Assembly (NCBI GenBank): GCA_014860455.1
Contig: JACZJQ010000214.1
Span: 1-55,445 of the forward strand
Origin: Bryobacteraceae bacterium
GTDB taxonomy: Bacteria > Acidobacteriota > Terriglobia > Bryobacterales > Bryobacteraceae
DNA: 55,445 nt
Direction: 5' to 3'
Below, in pieces: positions 1 to 9,152 of this stretch (the first letter of the stretch is position 1; the number at the start of each line of letters is the position of its first letter). The translations under genes were made by a program, and so were the position numbers. Under the pieces are notes generated by a model. The model was not told the origin of the DNA. It saw only the letters and a program-made list of their open reading frames with translations, and did no database searches.

Positions 1-189
1 GTTGGGGGGGGGAGGGGGATGAGGAAATCGAGGGTAACTAGTTGAAATTACTTAGGGAGAGTAGTGTTGGCCGGAGGGTACTGGGGGCATTTACCGGACA
101 TGCGGGTCGGAGAATGACCGGTGCAAGGGTACGGCGTGAGATCATGGAGGCGAAGCCGGACCTTACCTGAACGGGAGCAGAACCAGAAG
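1..189. other. Left edge of window, no gene recognised
   Basis: The stretch is G-rich and opens with a run of nine G followed by AGGGGG. I see no coding region, RNA gene or clear terminator. The frame of the RidA gene is open back to a GTG at 121, but that extension reads as arginine-rich, unconserved-looking sequence, so I treat it as untranslated. Any promoter for ridA would lie here, but I could not pick out a convincing one. Confidence 0.4.
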
Positions 190-672
190 ATGATGAGCAA
201 GGAAGATGCGCTGGCGGCGCTGTCGGCGGCACACGCGATCGAAAAGAAGCCGATCACGAACCACAATGTACTGAATGAGGCCTACGACTACGCCAAGCCG
301 AGTTCGTTTTCGCGGGGGTTACGGCTGGAGTTGGGTAACTTTGTGATTCTATTGATCTCGGGCACGGCAAGCATCGACGAACAGGGCCGGACGGTGCATG
401 TGGGTGATTTCCGGGGGCAGTGCCGGCGTACGTTTGCCAACATCACGGGGCTGCTGGAAAGCGAGGGGGCGACGTGGAAGGATATCGTCCGTACCACCTG
501 TTATCTGAGGGATATCGACAGGGACTACGAGGCCTTTAACGAGGAGCGGACGTTGTTCTATGGCAAGCAGGGGTTGGATCCGTTGCCGGCGTCGACGGGG
601 ATTCAGGCGATCCTGTGCAGGCCGGACCTGTTGGTGGAGATTGAAGCGATTGCGATGCTGAAGAAGGGCTAA
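190..672 (+). CDS. RidA/YjgF-family protein (enamine/imine deaminase type)
   Basis: A 160-residue protein of the RidA (YjgF/YER057c/UK114) family, cytosolic enzymes that hydrolyse reactive enamines and imines released by PLP enzymes. The family pattern is visible at the C-terminus: CRPDLLVEIEAIA, with R144 in the place of the catalytic arginine and E150/E152 in the VEIEA strand. At 160 residues it is longer than the usual 125-130, with about 30 extra N-terminal residues. I chose the ATG at 190 (a second ATG follows at 193) over the in-frame GTG at 121, because the added 23 residues look like leader sequence. It converges on the MerR gene with a 4-base overlap of the ends. The subfamily, and so the real substrate, cannot be read from sequence alone. 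Confidence 0.85.
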   Translation: MMSKEDALAALSAAHAIEKKPITNHNVLNEAYDYAKPSSFSRGLRLELGNFVILLISGTASIDEQGRTVHVGDFRGQCRRTFANITGLLESEGATWKDIVRTTCYLRDIDRDYEAFNEERTLFYGKQGLDPLPASTGIQAILCRPDLLVEIEAIAMLKKG

Positions 673-1088
673 CGGCCAAGCATGTCGAGGATGGCGGTGA
701 GTTCGGTGCGGATGCGCTCGACTTTTTCGGCACGCGCTGAATGGGCGAGTTCGGGGAACAGGCCGCCTTGCCTGGGTGCAGGCTTGGGTGCGGGTTTGGG
801 TCCGGAGCGGCTGCGCTGCTGCTTGATGACGCTTCTTGCGCCTTCGATGGTGAAGCGCTTCTCATAGAGCAAGTGCTTGATTTCAAGGATGGTTTCGACA
901 TCCTTGCGGCGGTAGAGGCGCTGGTTGGTCCCGCTCTTCTTGGGGTTGAGCATGGGGAACTCGCTCTCCCAGAAGCGCAGGACATAGGGCTCCACGCCGG
1001 CGAGTTTGCTGACGTCACCGATGCGGAAATAGAGCTTATTAGGGATCTCAACCATTTCCGGACGCGCCGAAACTGCTGCTGTGGCCAT
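669..1088 (-). CDS. MerR-family transcriptional regulator
   Basis: A 139-residue DNA-binding protein. Residues about 18-85 form a MerR winged helix-turn-helix (YFRIGDVSKLAGVEPYVLRFWE, then the LYRRKDVETI wing). A Pro/Lys/Arg-rich linker (GPKPAPKPAPRQ) and a short helical tail follow. There is no effector-binding domain and no cysteine cluster like that of the metal sensors, so the signal is unknown. Stand-alone MerR proteins of this size are common in Acidobacteriota and deltaproteobacteria. It is divergent from rlmB across 112 bases. An alternative start is the methionine at codon 12 (base 1055). Confidence 0.85.
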   Translation of the reverse strand: MATAAVSARPEMVEIPNKLYFRIGDVSKLAGVEPYVLRFWESEFPMLNPKKSGTNQRLYRRKDVETILEIKHLLYEKRFTIEGARSVIKQQRSRSGPKPAPKPAPRQGGLFPELAHSARAEKVERIRTELTAILDMLGR

Positions 1089-1200
1089 GTATGGATTGCC
1101 CGCTACTGGCCATCGTACGGCGTCGGGGCCCGCAGGTCAATCAAATTAACCTGGAAATGTTTCGACGGGGTGACTCGGGGTTCGTTAACATGAGAACCGC

Positions 1201-1920
1201 ATGGACGTGATAGCGGGGATACACCCGGTGAGGGAAGCACTGCGCGCCGGGAGGCCGCTGGAGCGGATTTGCCTGATCAAGGACGCGCGGTCGCCGAGGC
1301 TGGAGGAGATTGTCGCCCTGGCGCGTAAGACGAAGATTCCATTGAGGTTTGAGGCGAAGGAATCGCTTGACAGGATGGCTCCGGGAGCGCCGCATCAGGG
1401 GGTGGTGGCCTACGGCGCGGCGGCGAAACATGCGCAACTGGAGGATTTCCTGGAGCGGGAGGGGATGCTGGTGCTGCTGGACGGGGTGGAGGATCCGCAC
1501 AATCTGGGAGCGATCGTGAGGACGGCTCATGCGGCGGGTGCGCTGGCGGTGGTGGTGGGCGAACGGCGGTCGGCTCCGTTGAGCGAAACGGCGGCGAAGG
1601 CGGCGGCGGGTGCGCTGGCGCTGTTGCCGGTGATCAAGGTGACGAATCTGAACCGGGCGATCGAGAAGTTGAAAGACGCACGGTGGTGGATTTACGGGTT
1701 GGACGAGCGGGGCAAGACGACGCATTGGGAGACGGAATTCGAAGCGCGGACGGTGCTGGTGCTGGGGGGTGAGGGGCACGGACTGCACGAGCAGGTGAGG
1801 CAGAAGTGCGACTTCCTGCTGCGGATTCCGATGGCCGGGGCGGTGGCGTCGCTGAACGTGAGCGTTGCGGCGGGGGTGGCGCTATTTGAGTGGCGGAGAC
1901 GGGCCGGGATCCCCGGTTGA
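1201..1920 (+). CDS. rlmB: 23S rRNA 2'-O-methyltransferase RlmB / TrmH (SpoU) family
   Basis: A 239-residue SPOUT-class methyltransferase that adds a 2'-O-methyl group from SAM to an RNA ribose. In the RlmB branch the target is G2251 of 23S rRNA. The N-terminal substrate-binding domain (DVIAGIHPVREAL) is present. All three SpoU motifs are visible: NLGAIVRTAHAAG, VLGGEGHGL, and IPMAGAVASLNVSVAAG, the last forming the trefoil-knot SAM site. Length and domain order fit RlmB; other TrmH-like targets are possible. It opens a plus-strand run and lies 20 bases before the gamma-glutamyltransferase gene. Confidence 0.9.
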   Translation: MDVIAGIHPVREALRAGRPLERICLIKDARSPRLEEIVALARKTKIPLRFEAKESLDRMAPGAPHQGVVAYGAAAKHAQLEDFLEREGMLVLLDGVEDPHNLGAIVRTAHAAGALAVVVGERRSAPLSETAAKAAAGALALLPVIKVTNLNRAIEKLKDARWWIYGLDERGKTTHWETEFEARTVLVLGGEGHGLHEQVRQKCDFLLRIPMAGAVASLNVSVAAGVALFEWRRRAGIPG

Positions 1921-1940
1921 CAGCGGTACAATCAGAATTC

Positions 1941-3608
1941 ATGCGGATATTGAAGGTTTTCTGCGTTCTGGCGCTGGCGGCGGCGGTGTTGATGGCGCGC
2001 GAACCGGTGCGGACGCGGAAGGCGATGGTGGTGGCGCAGGAGCCTTTGGCGGTGGATGTGGGCGTGGAGGTGTTGAAGGCGGGGGGCAACGCAGTGGACG
2101 CGGCGGTGGCGGTGGCATTTACACTGGCTGTGACGCACCCGTCGGCGGGCAATATCGGGGGCGGCGGATTCCTGCTGGCGCGGTTTGCCGACGGGCGATC
2201 GACGTTCATCGATTTCCGGGAGATGGCGCCGGCGAGCGCGTCGCGGAACATGTATATCGGCAAGGACGGCAAGCCGACGCGGGAGAGCGTGGTGGGATGG
2301 CGGGCGGCAGGGGTGCCGGGGACGGTGAGGGGGCTGGAGATGGCGCATAAGAAGTATGGCCGGAAGGGGTGGGCGGAGCTGGTGGGGCGGTCGGTGAAGC
2401 TCGCCCGCGAGGGCGTGACGCTGAGCTATGCCGAGGCGCGGAGCATGTGCGGGGCGAAGAAGTTGATGGGGCAGTTTGCGGAGTCGAACCGGATCTTCCT
2501 GAAGGGCGGAGCGTGTTTCGAGGCCGGCGAGAGGCTGGTGCAGCCGGAACTGGCACGGGTGCTGGGGAGGATTGCGCGGCTGGGCGCGAGCGATTTCTAT
2601 GAGGGCGAGACGGCGCGGATGCTGGCGGCGGAGATGAAGAAGAACGGCGGCGAGATCACGCTGGAGGATTTGAAGGGGTATAAAGCTGTCGAGCGCGAGC
2701 CGCTGGAAGGGACGCACCGGGGGTATGAGATTTTGACGGCACCGTCGCCGTCGTCGGGCGGGATCGGGATTTTGCAGATGGCGGAGATGCTGGAAGGGAC
2801 GGGGTACGAGAAGCATGGTGCGGGGTCGGCGGCATCGACGCATATGATCGCCGAGGTGATGCGGCGGTACTTCGCGGACCGGGCGCGGTATCTGGGTGAT
2901 GGCGATTTCGTGAAGCTGCCGGTGGCGGGACTGCTGGACGCGGCGTATATCGCCAGGCGCAGGGCGACGATTGACGCCGAGCGGGGGACGCCGAGCGATG
3001 TGATTTCGGCGGGCGCGCCTGCGGGGGCCGAATCCGCCGAGACGACGCATTTCAACGTGGTGGACGCCGAGGGCAACGCGGTGGCGCTGACCTATACGAT
3101 CAATGGCAGCTACGGCAGCGGAGTGACGCCGGCGGGGTTGGGATTCCTGCTGAACAACGAGATGGACGATTTCGCGTCGCAGCCGGGGACGCCGAATATG
3201 TTCGGGCTGGTCCAGGGCGAGGCGAACGCGATTCAGCCGCGAAAACGGCCGTTGTCGGCAATGACGCCGACGATTGTGAGCAAGGACGGCAAGCTCTTTA
3301 TGGTGCTGGGTGCGCCGGGGGGTCCGAGGATTATCAGCGGGGTTTTGCAGGTGATGCTGAACGTGCTGGATTTCGGGATGAACGTGCAGCAGGCTGTGGA
3401 TCAGCCGAGGGTGCACCATCAGTGGAAGCCGGACACGCTGTACGTGGAACGGGGATTTTCGCCCGATACGAGGGCGCTGCTGGAAAGGCGCGGGCACAAG
3501 CTGGCCGATACGTCGTCGGTGGCGAGCGTGGAGGCGATCGTCATCGGCGATGGCTGGCTTCAGGGCGCGCAAAACGGAAGGAGCGCCGGCAAGGCCGCCG
3601 GCTACTGA
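1941..3608 (+). CDS. ggt: Gamma-glutamyltransferase (exported)
   Basis: A 555-residue gamma-glutamyl transpeptidase/hydrolase that cleaves the gamma-glutamyl bond of glutathione and related compounds, usually in the periplasm. The precursor self-cleaves before a threonine. Here the cleavage motif ETTHFNVVD places the nucleophile at T368, giving a small subunit of residues 368-555. The GSYGSGV and LNNEMDDF segments are also typical. I chose the ATG at 1941 because it begins a signal peptide (MRILKVFCVLALAAAVLMA); the longer frame upstream has no such feature. It lies 20 bases after rlmB and 7 bases before the next gene. Confidence 0.92.
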   Translation: MRILKVFCVLALAAAVLMAREPVRTRKAMVVAQEPLAVDVGVEVLKAGGNAVDAAVAVAFTLAVTHPSAGNIGGGGFLLARFADGRSTFIDFREMAPASASRNMYIGKDGKPTRESVVGWRAAGVPGTVRGLEMAHKKYGRKGWAELVGRSVKLAREGVTLSYAEARSMCGAKKLMGQFAESNRIFLKGGACFEAGERLVQPELARVLGRIARLGASDFYEGETARMLAAEMKKNGGEITLEDLKGYKAVEREPLEGTHRGYEILTAPSPSSGGIGILQMAEMLEGTGYEKHGAGSAASTHMIAEVMRRYFADRARYLGDGDFVKLPVAGLLDAAYIARRRATIDAERGTPSDVISAGAPAGAESAETTHFNVVDAEGNAVALTYTINGSYGSGVTPAGLGFLLNNEMDDFASQPGTPNMFGLVQGEANAIQPRKRPLSAMTPTIVSKDGKLFMVLGAPGGPRIISGVLQVMLNVLDFGMNVQQAVDQPRVHHQWKPDTLYVERGFSPDTRALLERRGHKLADTSSVASVEAIVIGDGWLQGAQNGRSAGKAAGY

Positions 3609-3615
3609 ACTGAAG

Positions 3616-4437
3616 ATGCAACGCGCAATATCGACGCACCTGCTGGCCCGACACCGGCTGAACACGGTGTGGCTGGACAGGATCTGGAACGCGGGCATCC
3701 CGCTGGTGGAGATTTTCTGCGCGCGGGAGCATTTCGATTACCGCGACAGTTCGCAGGTGAACGAGGTGGCGTACTGGTTTGGCGACGCCCAACTGAAGGC
3801 GCATTCGCTGCACGCGCCGATGTTCAACGACGACTGCTGGGGGAAGACGGGACCGGGGGCGGTGATCGACATTACGGAAGTGTCGAAGCCGAAACGCATC
3901 GCGCATGTGGATGAGATCAAGCGGGCGATTGAGGTGGCCGACAAGATCCAGTTCCGGTATCTGATCCAGCATCTGGGCGTGGCCGGGCAGGAGTATGACG
4001 AGGCGCGGCTGGAGGCGGCGTTCAATTCGCTGGAAGAGCTGCACCTGTTTGCGGCGCACAGGGGCGTGAGGATACTGCTGGAGAACATTCCGAGCGCAAT
4101 CTGCACGGCCGAGCGGCTGTCGTATTTCGTGGACGCGATGCACCTGGACATGGGGTTTTGCTACGACATCGGGCACGCGCATCTGAAGGGCCGCTTCGAG
4201 AAGGAGTTTGCGACACTGGCGCCGCGCGTCCGGTCGCTGCACGTTCACGACAACGACGGGGTGGAAGACCGGCACTTGGCGCCGGGGTTGGGGACGATCG
4301 ATTGGGGCAAGGCGATGGCCATGTTCCGCACGCGCCAGGACCAGTATCCGCTGTTGCTTGAACTGAAAGACCCGGGCACGTCGGCCAACCCGCTGGACGT
4401 GGTCCCGGCGGCATTCGAGAGATTGGAGAAGCTGTAA
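3616..4437 (+). CDS. Sugar phosphate isomerase/epimerase-like TIM barrel
   Basis: A 273-residue protein of the xylose isomerase-like TIM-barrel superfamily (AP endonuclease family 2 fold). Metal-ligand-type segments include HSLHAPMF, the E of LLENIPS, DMGFCYDIGHAHLKG and SLHVHDNDG. Members isomerise or epimerise small sugars or act as endonuclease IV. The specific substrate is not evident, and there is no neighbouring sugar pathway to suggest one. The start at 3616 is preceded by GAACTGAAG and lies 7 bases after ggt. The in-frame extension upstream overlaps ggt and was rejected. The stop is 3 bases before asnS, so it is probably cotranscribed. Confidence 0.75.
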   Translation: MQRAISTHLLARHRLNTVWLDRIWNAGIPLVEIFCAREHFDYRDSSQVNEVAYWFGDAQLKAHSLHAPMFNDDCWGKTGPGAVIDITEVSKPKRIAHVDEIKRAIEVADKIQFRYLIQHLGVAGQEYDEARLEAAFNSLEELHLFAAHRGVRILLENIPSAICTAERLSYFVDAMHLDMGFCYDIGHAHLKGRFEKEFATLAPRVRSLHVHDNDGVEDRHLAPGLGTIDWGKAMAMFRTRQDQYPLLLELKDPGTSANPLDVVPAAFERLEKL

Positions 4438-4440
4438 ACC

Positions 4441-5754
4441 ATGTCAGAGATTCCCCGCATCCGGATCACCGATGCAGCAAAGTACGACGGCCAGACGGTG
4501 GAGATCGCCGGATGGCTTTACAACCTGCGCAAGTCGGGCAAGATCATCTTCCCGCTGGTGCGTGACGGCAGCGGAATAATCCAGTGCGTCGGCGTGAAGG
4601 CGACGATGCCGGAGGAGCTGTTCGAGACGCTGAAGCATTTGACGCAGGAGTCGTCGCTGATTGTGCGCGGCAAGCTGCGGGCCGAGCAGCGGGCGCAGGG
4701 CGGCTATGAGCTGGATCTTGAGTCGGCTGACGTTGTGCAGCGGGTTCCGGAAGAGACGCCGTATCCGATCACGCCGAAGGAGCATGGCACGGAGTTTCTC
4801 TTCGACAAGCGGCACCTGCATCTGCGGAGCCGCAGGACGCATGCGGTGATGCGGGTAAGGCACGAGATCATCAAGGCGATCCGGGATTACTTCGATTCAA
4901 ACGGGTTCACGCTTGTCGATACGCCGATCTTCACGCCGGCGGCGTGCGAGGGGACGACGACGCTGTTCGAGGTGGATTACTTCGAGGATGAGAAGGTCTA
5001 CCTGACGCAGTCGGGGCAGTTGTACAACGAAGCGACGGCGATGGCGCTGGGTAAGGTGTATTGCTTCGGGCCGACGTTCAGGGCGGAGAAATCGAAGACG
5101 CGGCGGCATTTGACCGAGTTCTGGATGGTGGAGCCGGAGATGGCTTACGCCACGCTGGAAGACGTGAAGGACGTGGCCGAGGGGCTGATCTGTTTTGTCG
5201 TGCAGAGGGTGCTGGAGAACCGGCGGACGGAACTGGAGACGCTGGAGCGCGACATCACGAAGCTGGAGGCGATCAAGGCGCCGTTCCCGAGGATCAGCTA
5301 CGACCAGGCGGTGGAGATATTGAAGCGCAAGGGCAGCGAGATTGAGTGGGGCGGCGATTTTGGCGGCACGGACGAGACGTTGCTGGCCGAGGAGTTTGAC
5401 CGTCCGGTGATGGTGGACCGGTATCCGACAGAGGTGAAGGCGTTCTATTTCGAGACCGATCCGGAGCGGCCGGAAGTGGCGCTGGGCGTGGACGTGATTG
5501 CCAGCGAGGGCTATGGCGAAGTGGTGGGCGGCGGGCAGAGGGCGCATTCGCTGGAAGTGCTGGAGCAGAGAATCCGGGATCACAATCTGCCGCCGGAAGC
5601 GTTTGACTGGTATCTGGACCTGCGGCGGTATGGGTCTGTGCCACATGCCGGGTTCGGCATGGGCGTGGAGCGGACGGTGGCCTGGCTGTGCGGGCTGGAC
5701 CACATTCGCGAGACGATCGCGTTTCCGAGGATGCTGTACAGGACGCGTCCGTAA
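4441..5754 (+). CDS. asnS: Asparagine--tRNA ligase
   Basis: A 437-residue class II aminoacyl-tRNA synthetase charging tRNA-Asn. The N-terminal OB-fold anticodon-binding domain ([15 protein letters not shown]) is followed by the catalytic domain. Motif 2 reads [19 protein letters not shown] and motif 3 reads [20 protein letters not shown]. The RAE-x-S-x-T-x-RH pattern and EFWMVEPE are AsnRS-like rather than archaeal AspRS-like. A direct enzyme means Asn-tRNA need not be made by amidation in this organism. The length fits the family. It is followed by a strong GGAGG ribosome site for the arginase gene. Confidence 0.9.
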   Translation: MSEIPRIRITDAAKYDGQTVEIAGWLYNLRKSGKIIFPLVRDGSGIIQCVGVKATMPEELFETLKHLTQESSLIVRGKLRAEQRAQGGYELDLESADVVQRVPEETPYPITPKEHGTEFLFDKRHLHLRSRRTHAVMRVRHEIIKAIRDYFDSNGFTLVDTPIFTPAACEGTTTLFEVDYFEDEKVYLTQSGQLYNEATAMALGKVYCFGPTFRAEKSKTRRHLTEFWMVEPEMAYATLEDVKDVAEGLICFVVQRVLENRRTELETLERDITKLEAIKAPFPRISYDQAVEILKRKGSEIEWGGDFGGTDETLLAEEFDRPVMVDRYPTEVKAFYFETDPERPEVALGVDVIASEGYGEVVGGGQRAHSLEVLEQRIRDHNLPPEAFDWYLDLRRYGSVPHAGFGMGVERTVAWLCGLDHIRETIAFPRMLYRTRP

Positions 5755-5763
5755 GGAGGCAGC

Positions 5764-6696
5764 ATGGCGAAGAAGAGACAGCCGGCGGGTCCGGCGGTGG
5801 CGATTGTCGGCGCGCCGCTGGATCTCGGGGCCGGACGGCGGGGCGTGGACATGGGTCCGTCGGCGCTGCGGACGGCGGGGCTGAACGCGAGGTTGTCGGC
5901 GCTGGGCTACAGGGTGGAAGACCTGGGCAATGTGCAAGTGGAGCAGCAGGAGTCGTCGACGCCGGGTCCGAGGAATGCGCGGTATCTGCCGGCGATCGCT
6001 GCGACGTGCCAGGAGCTGGCTGACCGGGTGGAACGGGCGGCGGACGAGGGCAAGATCCCGCTGGTGCTGGGCGGCGACCATTCGATTGCGGTAGGCACGG
6101 TGAGCGGCATGGCCGAATCGATGAAGAAGCGCGGCCAGAAGCTGGGCATCATCTGGATGGACGCGCATACGGATATGAACACGCCGGGGACGTCGCCGTC
6201 GGGCAACGTGCACGGGATGCCGCTGGCGTGCATTATCGGGACGGGTCCGAAGGCGCTGACGAATTTGAACGGCTGGTCGCCGAAGGTGGATGCAAAGAGT
6301 GTTGTGCTGATCGGCATTCGGGATGTGGATCTGGATGAGCGGCCGATGGTGAGGCGGTCTGGCGTGCGGGTGTTCACGATGAGGGACATCGACGAGCGCG
6401 GGATGACGGCGGTGATGCACGAGGCGCTGGCGGTGGCGGGCGAGGGGACAGGCGGCGTCCATTTGTCGCTGGATATGGACGGGGTTGATCCGCGCGAGGC
6501 GCCGGGCGTTGGGACGCCGGTGCGAGGCGGGTTCAGCTACCGCGAGGCGCACCTGGCGATGGAGATCATCTGCGACTCGCGGCGGATGCGGTCGATGGAA
6601 GTGGTGGAAGTGAACCCGATTCTGGACGATGCCAACCGCACGGCGCTGCTGGGCGTGGAACTGGTGCTGTCGGCGATGGGAAAGAGGATTCTGTGA
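5764..6696 (+). CDS. rocF: Arginase
   Basis: A 310-residue ureohydrolase splitting L-arginine to ornithine and urea. The binuclear manganese-site motifs are all present: GGDHS, DAHTDMN and LDMDGVDPREAPGVGTPV. The last has the arginase-type tail; agmatinases differ around GT. NVHGMPLA is also arginase-like. The start is fixed by TAAGGAGGCAGCATG just after asnS. The stop overlaps the ddl start by four bases (GTGA), which suggests coupled translation. Arginine biosynthesis genes sit about 43 kb away in the same window, so synthesis and breakdown are both encoded. Confidence 0.88.
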   Translation: MAKKRQPAGPAVAIVGAPLDLGAGRRGVDMGPSALRTAGLNARLSALGYRVEDLGNVQVEQQESSTPGPRNARYLPAIAATCQELADRVERAADEGKIPLVLGGDHSIAVGTVSGMAESMKKRGQKLGIIWMDAHTDMNTPGTSPSGNVHGMPLACIIGTGPKALTNLNGWSPKVDAKSVVLIGIRDVDLDERPMVRRSGVRVFTMRDIDERGMTAVMHEALAVAGEGTGGVHLSLDMDGVDPREAPGVGTPVRGGFSYREAHLAMEIICDSRRMRSMEVVEVNPILDDANRTALLGVELVLSAMGKRIL

Positions 6697-7673
6697 GCAG
6701 ACTGAAAGTGGCTGTGCTCTACGGCGGGCGTAGCGGCGAGCATGAGATCAGCGTGCGCAGCGCGAAATCGGTGATTGAGGCGCTGGATCCGGAACGGTAT
6801 GAGGCCGTGCCGCTGTTCATCGACAAGGAAGGGCGGTGGGAGCCGAGGCCGATCGCTCCGGCGCCGGGCGCGAATCCGGGCATCGACGTGGTGTTCCCGG
6901 TGCTGCATGGCACGTTCGGCGAAGACGGCACGGTACAGGGGTTGCTGGACCTGGCGGGATTGCCGTATGTGGGCGCGGGGGTGTTCGCGTCAGCGGCGTC
7001 GATGGACAAGGACCACTTCAAGAAGCTGTGCGCGGCGCGGGGATTGCCGGTGGTGGAGTGCGTGGTGGTGCGGGGCGCGGATGCCGACGTGAAGGCGATC
7101 GTCGAACAGATGCCGTTGCCGGTTTTTGTGAAGCCAGCGAATTTGGGTTCGTCGGTGGGGATATCGAAGGCGAAGGACGAGTGGTCGCTGTCGGTGGCCA
7201 TCGCCGAGGCTGCGCGGTATGACAGCAAGGTGATCATTGAGCGGGCGATCACGGGGCAGGAGATCGAATGCGCTGTGCTGGGCAACGACGATGCGAAGGC
7301 GTCGACGCCGTGCGAGATTCTGCCGTCGCGGGAGTTCTACGACTACGAAGACAAGTATCTGCTGGACGCAGCGCGCATCGAACTGCCGGCGCGGTTGAGC
7401 GCGGAAAAGACGGCCGAGGTGCAGCGGTTGGCGGTGGAGTGTTTCAAGGCGGTGGATTGCACGGGCATGGCGCGGGTGGATTTCTTCGTCGAAGAGGGCA
7501 CGGGCAAGGTCTACATCAACGAGATCAATACCATTCCGGGGTTCACGTCGATCAGCATGTACCCGAAGATGTGGGCACACGCCGGGCTGCCGATGGCGAA
7601 ATTGATCGACCGGCTGATTGAACTGGCGCTGGAACGCCACGCGGCGCGGCAGGCGCTGCGATACGAGCGTTGA
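6693..7673 (+). CDS. ddl: D-alanine--D-alanine ligase
   Basis: A 326-residue ATP-grasp enzyme joining two D-alanines for the peptidoglycan precursor. The sequence shows the N-terminal YGGRSGEHEISVRSA motif, the ATP-grasp segment FVKPANLGSSVGISKA, and the C-terminal EINTIPGFTSISMYPKMW that carries magnesium and substrate ligands. The GTG start lies in a 4-base overlap with the arginase stop. The stop shares one base with the next ATG. The tight packing argues that ddl is expressed from the upstream run rather than with other cell-wall genes, none of which are nearby. Confidence 0.93.
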   Translation: MSRLKVAVLYGGRSGEHEISVRSAKSVIEALDPERYEAVPLFIDKEGRWEPRPIAPAPGANPGIDVVFPVLHGTFGEDGTVQGLLDLAGLPYVGAGVFASAASMDKDHFKKLCAARGLPVVECVVVRGADADVKAIVEQMPLPVFVKPANLGSSVGISKAKDEWSLSVAIAEAARYDSKVIIERAITGQEIECAVLGNDDAKASTPCEILPSREFYDYEDKYLLDAARIELPARLSAEKTAEVQRLAVECFKAVDCTGMARVDFFVEEGTGKVYINEINTIPGFTSISMYPKMWAHAGLPMAKLIDRLIELALERHAARQALRYER

Positions 7674-9148
7674 TGCGGTTGGCGGCATTCATCCTGGCGC
7701 TGATTGCGCTGCCGGTGGCGGCCCAGTCGCCGCTACCTGATACGGTGGAGCTTGAGGCTGAACTCGGGCGGCTGGTGAACATTTTCACGCTGGTGTCTGA
7801 CAACGCCGCCGAGGCGCAGACGGCGGAGCGGCTGATTTACGCCGGCGCGCTTCCGGGGATGCTGGCGAAGCTGGACCCGCATTCGGCGTTCTTCGACCGG
7901 GGCCAGTTTGAGCAGTTGCAGCAGATGCAGACGTCGACGGTGAAGGGGTTCGGGTCGATCGTGAGCGTGCTGCCGGGAAGGGTGATCGTCCTGCAGGTGC
8001 AGCCGGGGGCGCCGGCCGAGAGAAACGGGTTGGCGCCGGGCGACGAGGTGATGGCGATCAACGGCATCGGGCTGGCAGGGCTGGAGATCGAGCAGTTGGT
8101 GCAATTGCTGGGCATGGCGAGGCAGCAGCCGGTGCAGTTGCAGATCCGGAGGCCGGGCACGGCGGGGCTGCTGACGTTGACGATGACGCCTGCGGAGTTG
8201 CAGTCGCCGAGCGTGGACCGGGTGTTCATGGTGCGGCCGGGCATCGGGCACGTGCGGGCGAACAGCTTTGGGGATGGCACGGCGAAGGAGATCAAAGAGG
8301 CGATCGAGAAGCTGGGCGGGGCGAAGTTGAAGGGGCTGGTGCTGGACCTGCGCGGCAATCCGGGCGGTGTACTTTCATCGGCGCTGGAGACGGCGGCGCT
8401 GTTTCTGCCGCCGGGGACGAGGCTGATCACGGGACGCGGGCGGGGCAAGGGGACGCAGGAGATCGACGTGCCGGCGGGGGGCGTGCCGTATGAGTTCAAG
8501 CTGGCGGTGGTGATCGACGCGAAGTCGGCAAGCGGGAGCGAGATTGTGGCGGGGGCGATTCAGGACAACGACCGCGGGACGGTGCTGGGCGAGACGAGCT
8601 ATGGCAAGGGGTTGGTGCAGAGCGTCTACCCGTTGAGCGATGCGACGGGATTGGCGCTGACGACGGCGTTTTACTACACGCCGAGCGGGCGGTCGATTCA
8701 GAGGCCGCTGCGGGAGACGGGTCTGCATCTGGAGGGGGGCGGGGCGCGGCCGGAGTACAAGACCAAAGGCGGACGGACGGTGAGGGGCGGGGGCGGGATT
8801 GAGCCGGACGAGATTGTGGGGCCGCAGATGGTGACGCGGTTCCAGGCGGTGCTGGAGGCGTCGGCGTCGTTCCATACGTTCGCGACTGAGTGGCTGAGAG
8901 GGAACCGGGCGGCGGCAACGCAGGGGATGGAAGTGACGCCGCAGATGATTGACGAATTCCAGGTGTTCCTTTCGCGGCGCAGCATCAGGCCGAACCTGAG
9001 CGAGTGGATCGCAGAGCGTCAGTACATCGCATCGCGGATGAAGCAGGAGATTCTGAATTTGGCTGTGAGCGTGGCCGCAGGCGATGAGGTGGAGGCGCAG
9101 CGGGACCCGGCGGTGCTGCGGGCGATCGGCGTGATTGAGAGACCCTGA
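7673..9148 (+). CDS. S41-family C-terminal processing peptidase with PDZ domain
   Basis: A 491-residue exported serine protease of the CtpA/Tsp family. It has a signal peptide (MRLAAFILALIALPVAAQ) and a PDZ domain around residues 100-175 (VLQVQPGAPAERNGLAPGDEV). The catalytic domain includes LDLRGNPGG, the nucleophile segment KSASGSEIVAGA and the general-base lysine in ETSYGKG. Members trim C-termini of periplasmic proteins. The ATG at 7673 shares its A with the TGA of ddl; a TTG one codon earlier is possible. The natural target is unknown. It ends 4 bases from the convergent stop at 9153. Confidence 0.88.
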   Translation: MRLAAFILALIALPVAAQSPLPDTVELEAELGRLVNIFTLVSDNAAEAQTAERLIYAGALPGMLAKLDPHSAFFDRGQFEQLQQMQTSTVKGFGSIVSVLPGRVIVLQVQPGAPAERNGLAPGDEVMAINGIGLAGLEIEQLVQLLGMARQQPVQLQIRRPGTAGLLTLTMTPAELQSPSVDRVFMVRPGIGHVRANSFGDGTAKEIKEAIEKLGGAKLKGLVLDLRGNPGGVLSSALETAALFLPPGTRLITGRGRGKGTQEIDVPAGGVPYEFKLAVVIDAKSASGSEIVAGAIQDNDRGTVLGETSYGKGLVQSVYPLSDATGLALTTAFYYTPSGRSIQRPLRETGLHLEGGGARPEYKTKGGRTVRGGGGIEPDEIVGPQMVTRFQAVLEASASFHTFATEWLRGNRAAATQGMEVTPQMIDEFQVFLSRRSIRPNLSEWIAERQYIASRMKQEILNLAVSVAAGDEVEAQRDPAVLRAIGVIERP

Positions 9149-9152
9149 ACGG

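Noticed and set aside
4-18. G9-A-G5 run as a phase-variable tract or G-quadruplex
   Set aside because: It is at the window edge with no gene context, and only two G-runs are close together.
1932-3698. Long open frame of 588 codons on the minus strand opposite ggt
   Set aside because: It is Arg/His/Pro-rich with no recognisable motif, and it mirrors the GC-rich codons of ggt, whose catalytic motifs are intact.
4897-6552. 551-codon minus-strand frame across asnS and the arginase gene
   Set aside because: It spans two well-identified plus-strand genes and reads as Arg/His/Gln-rich shadow sequence.
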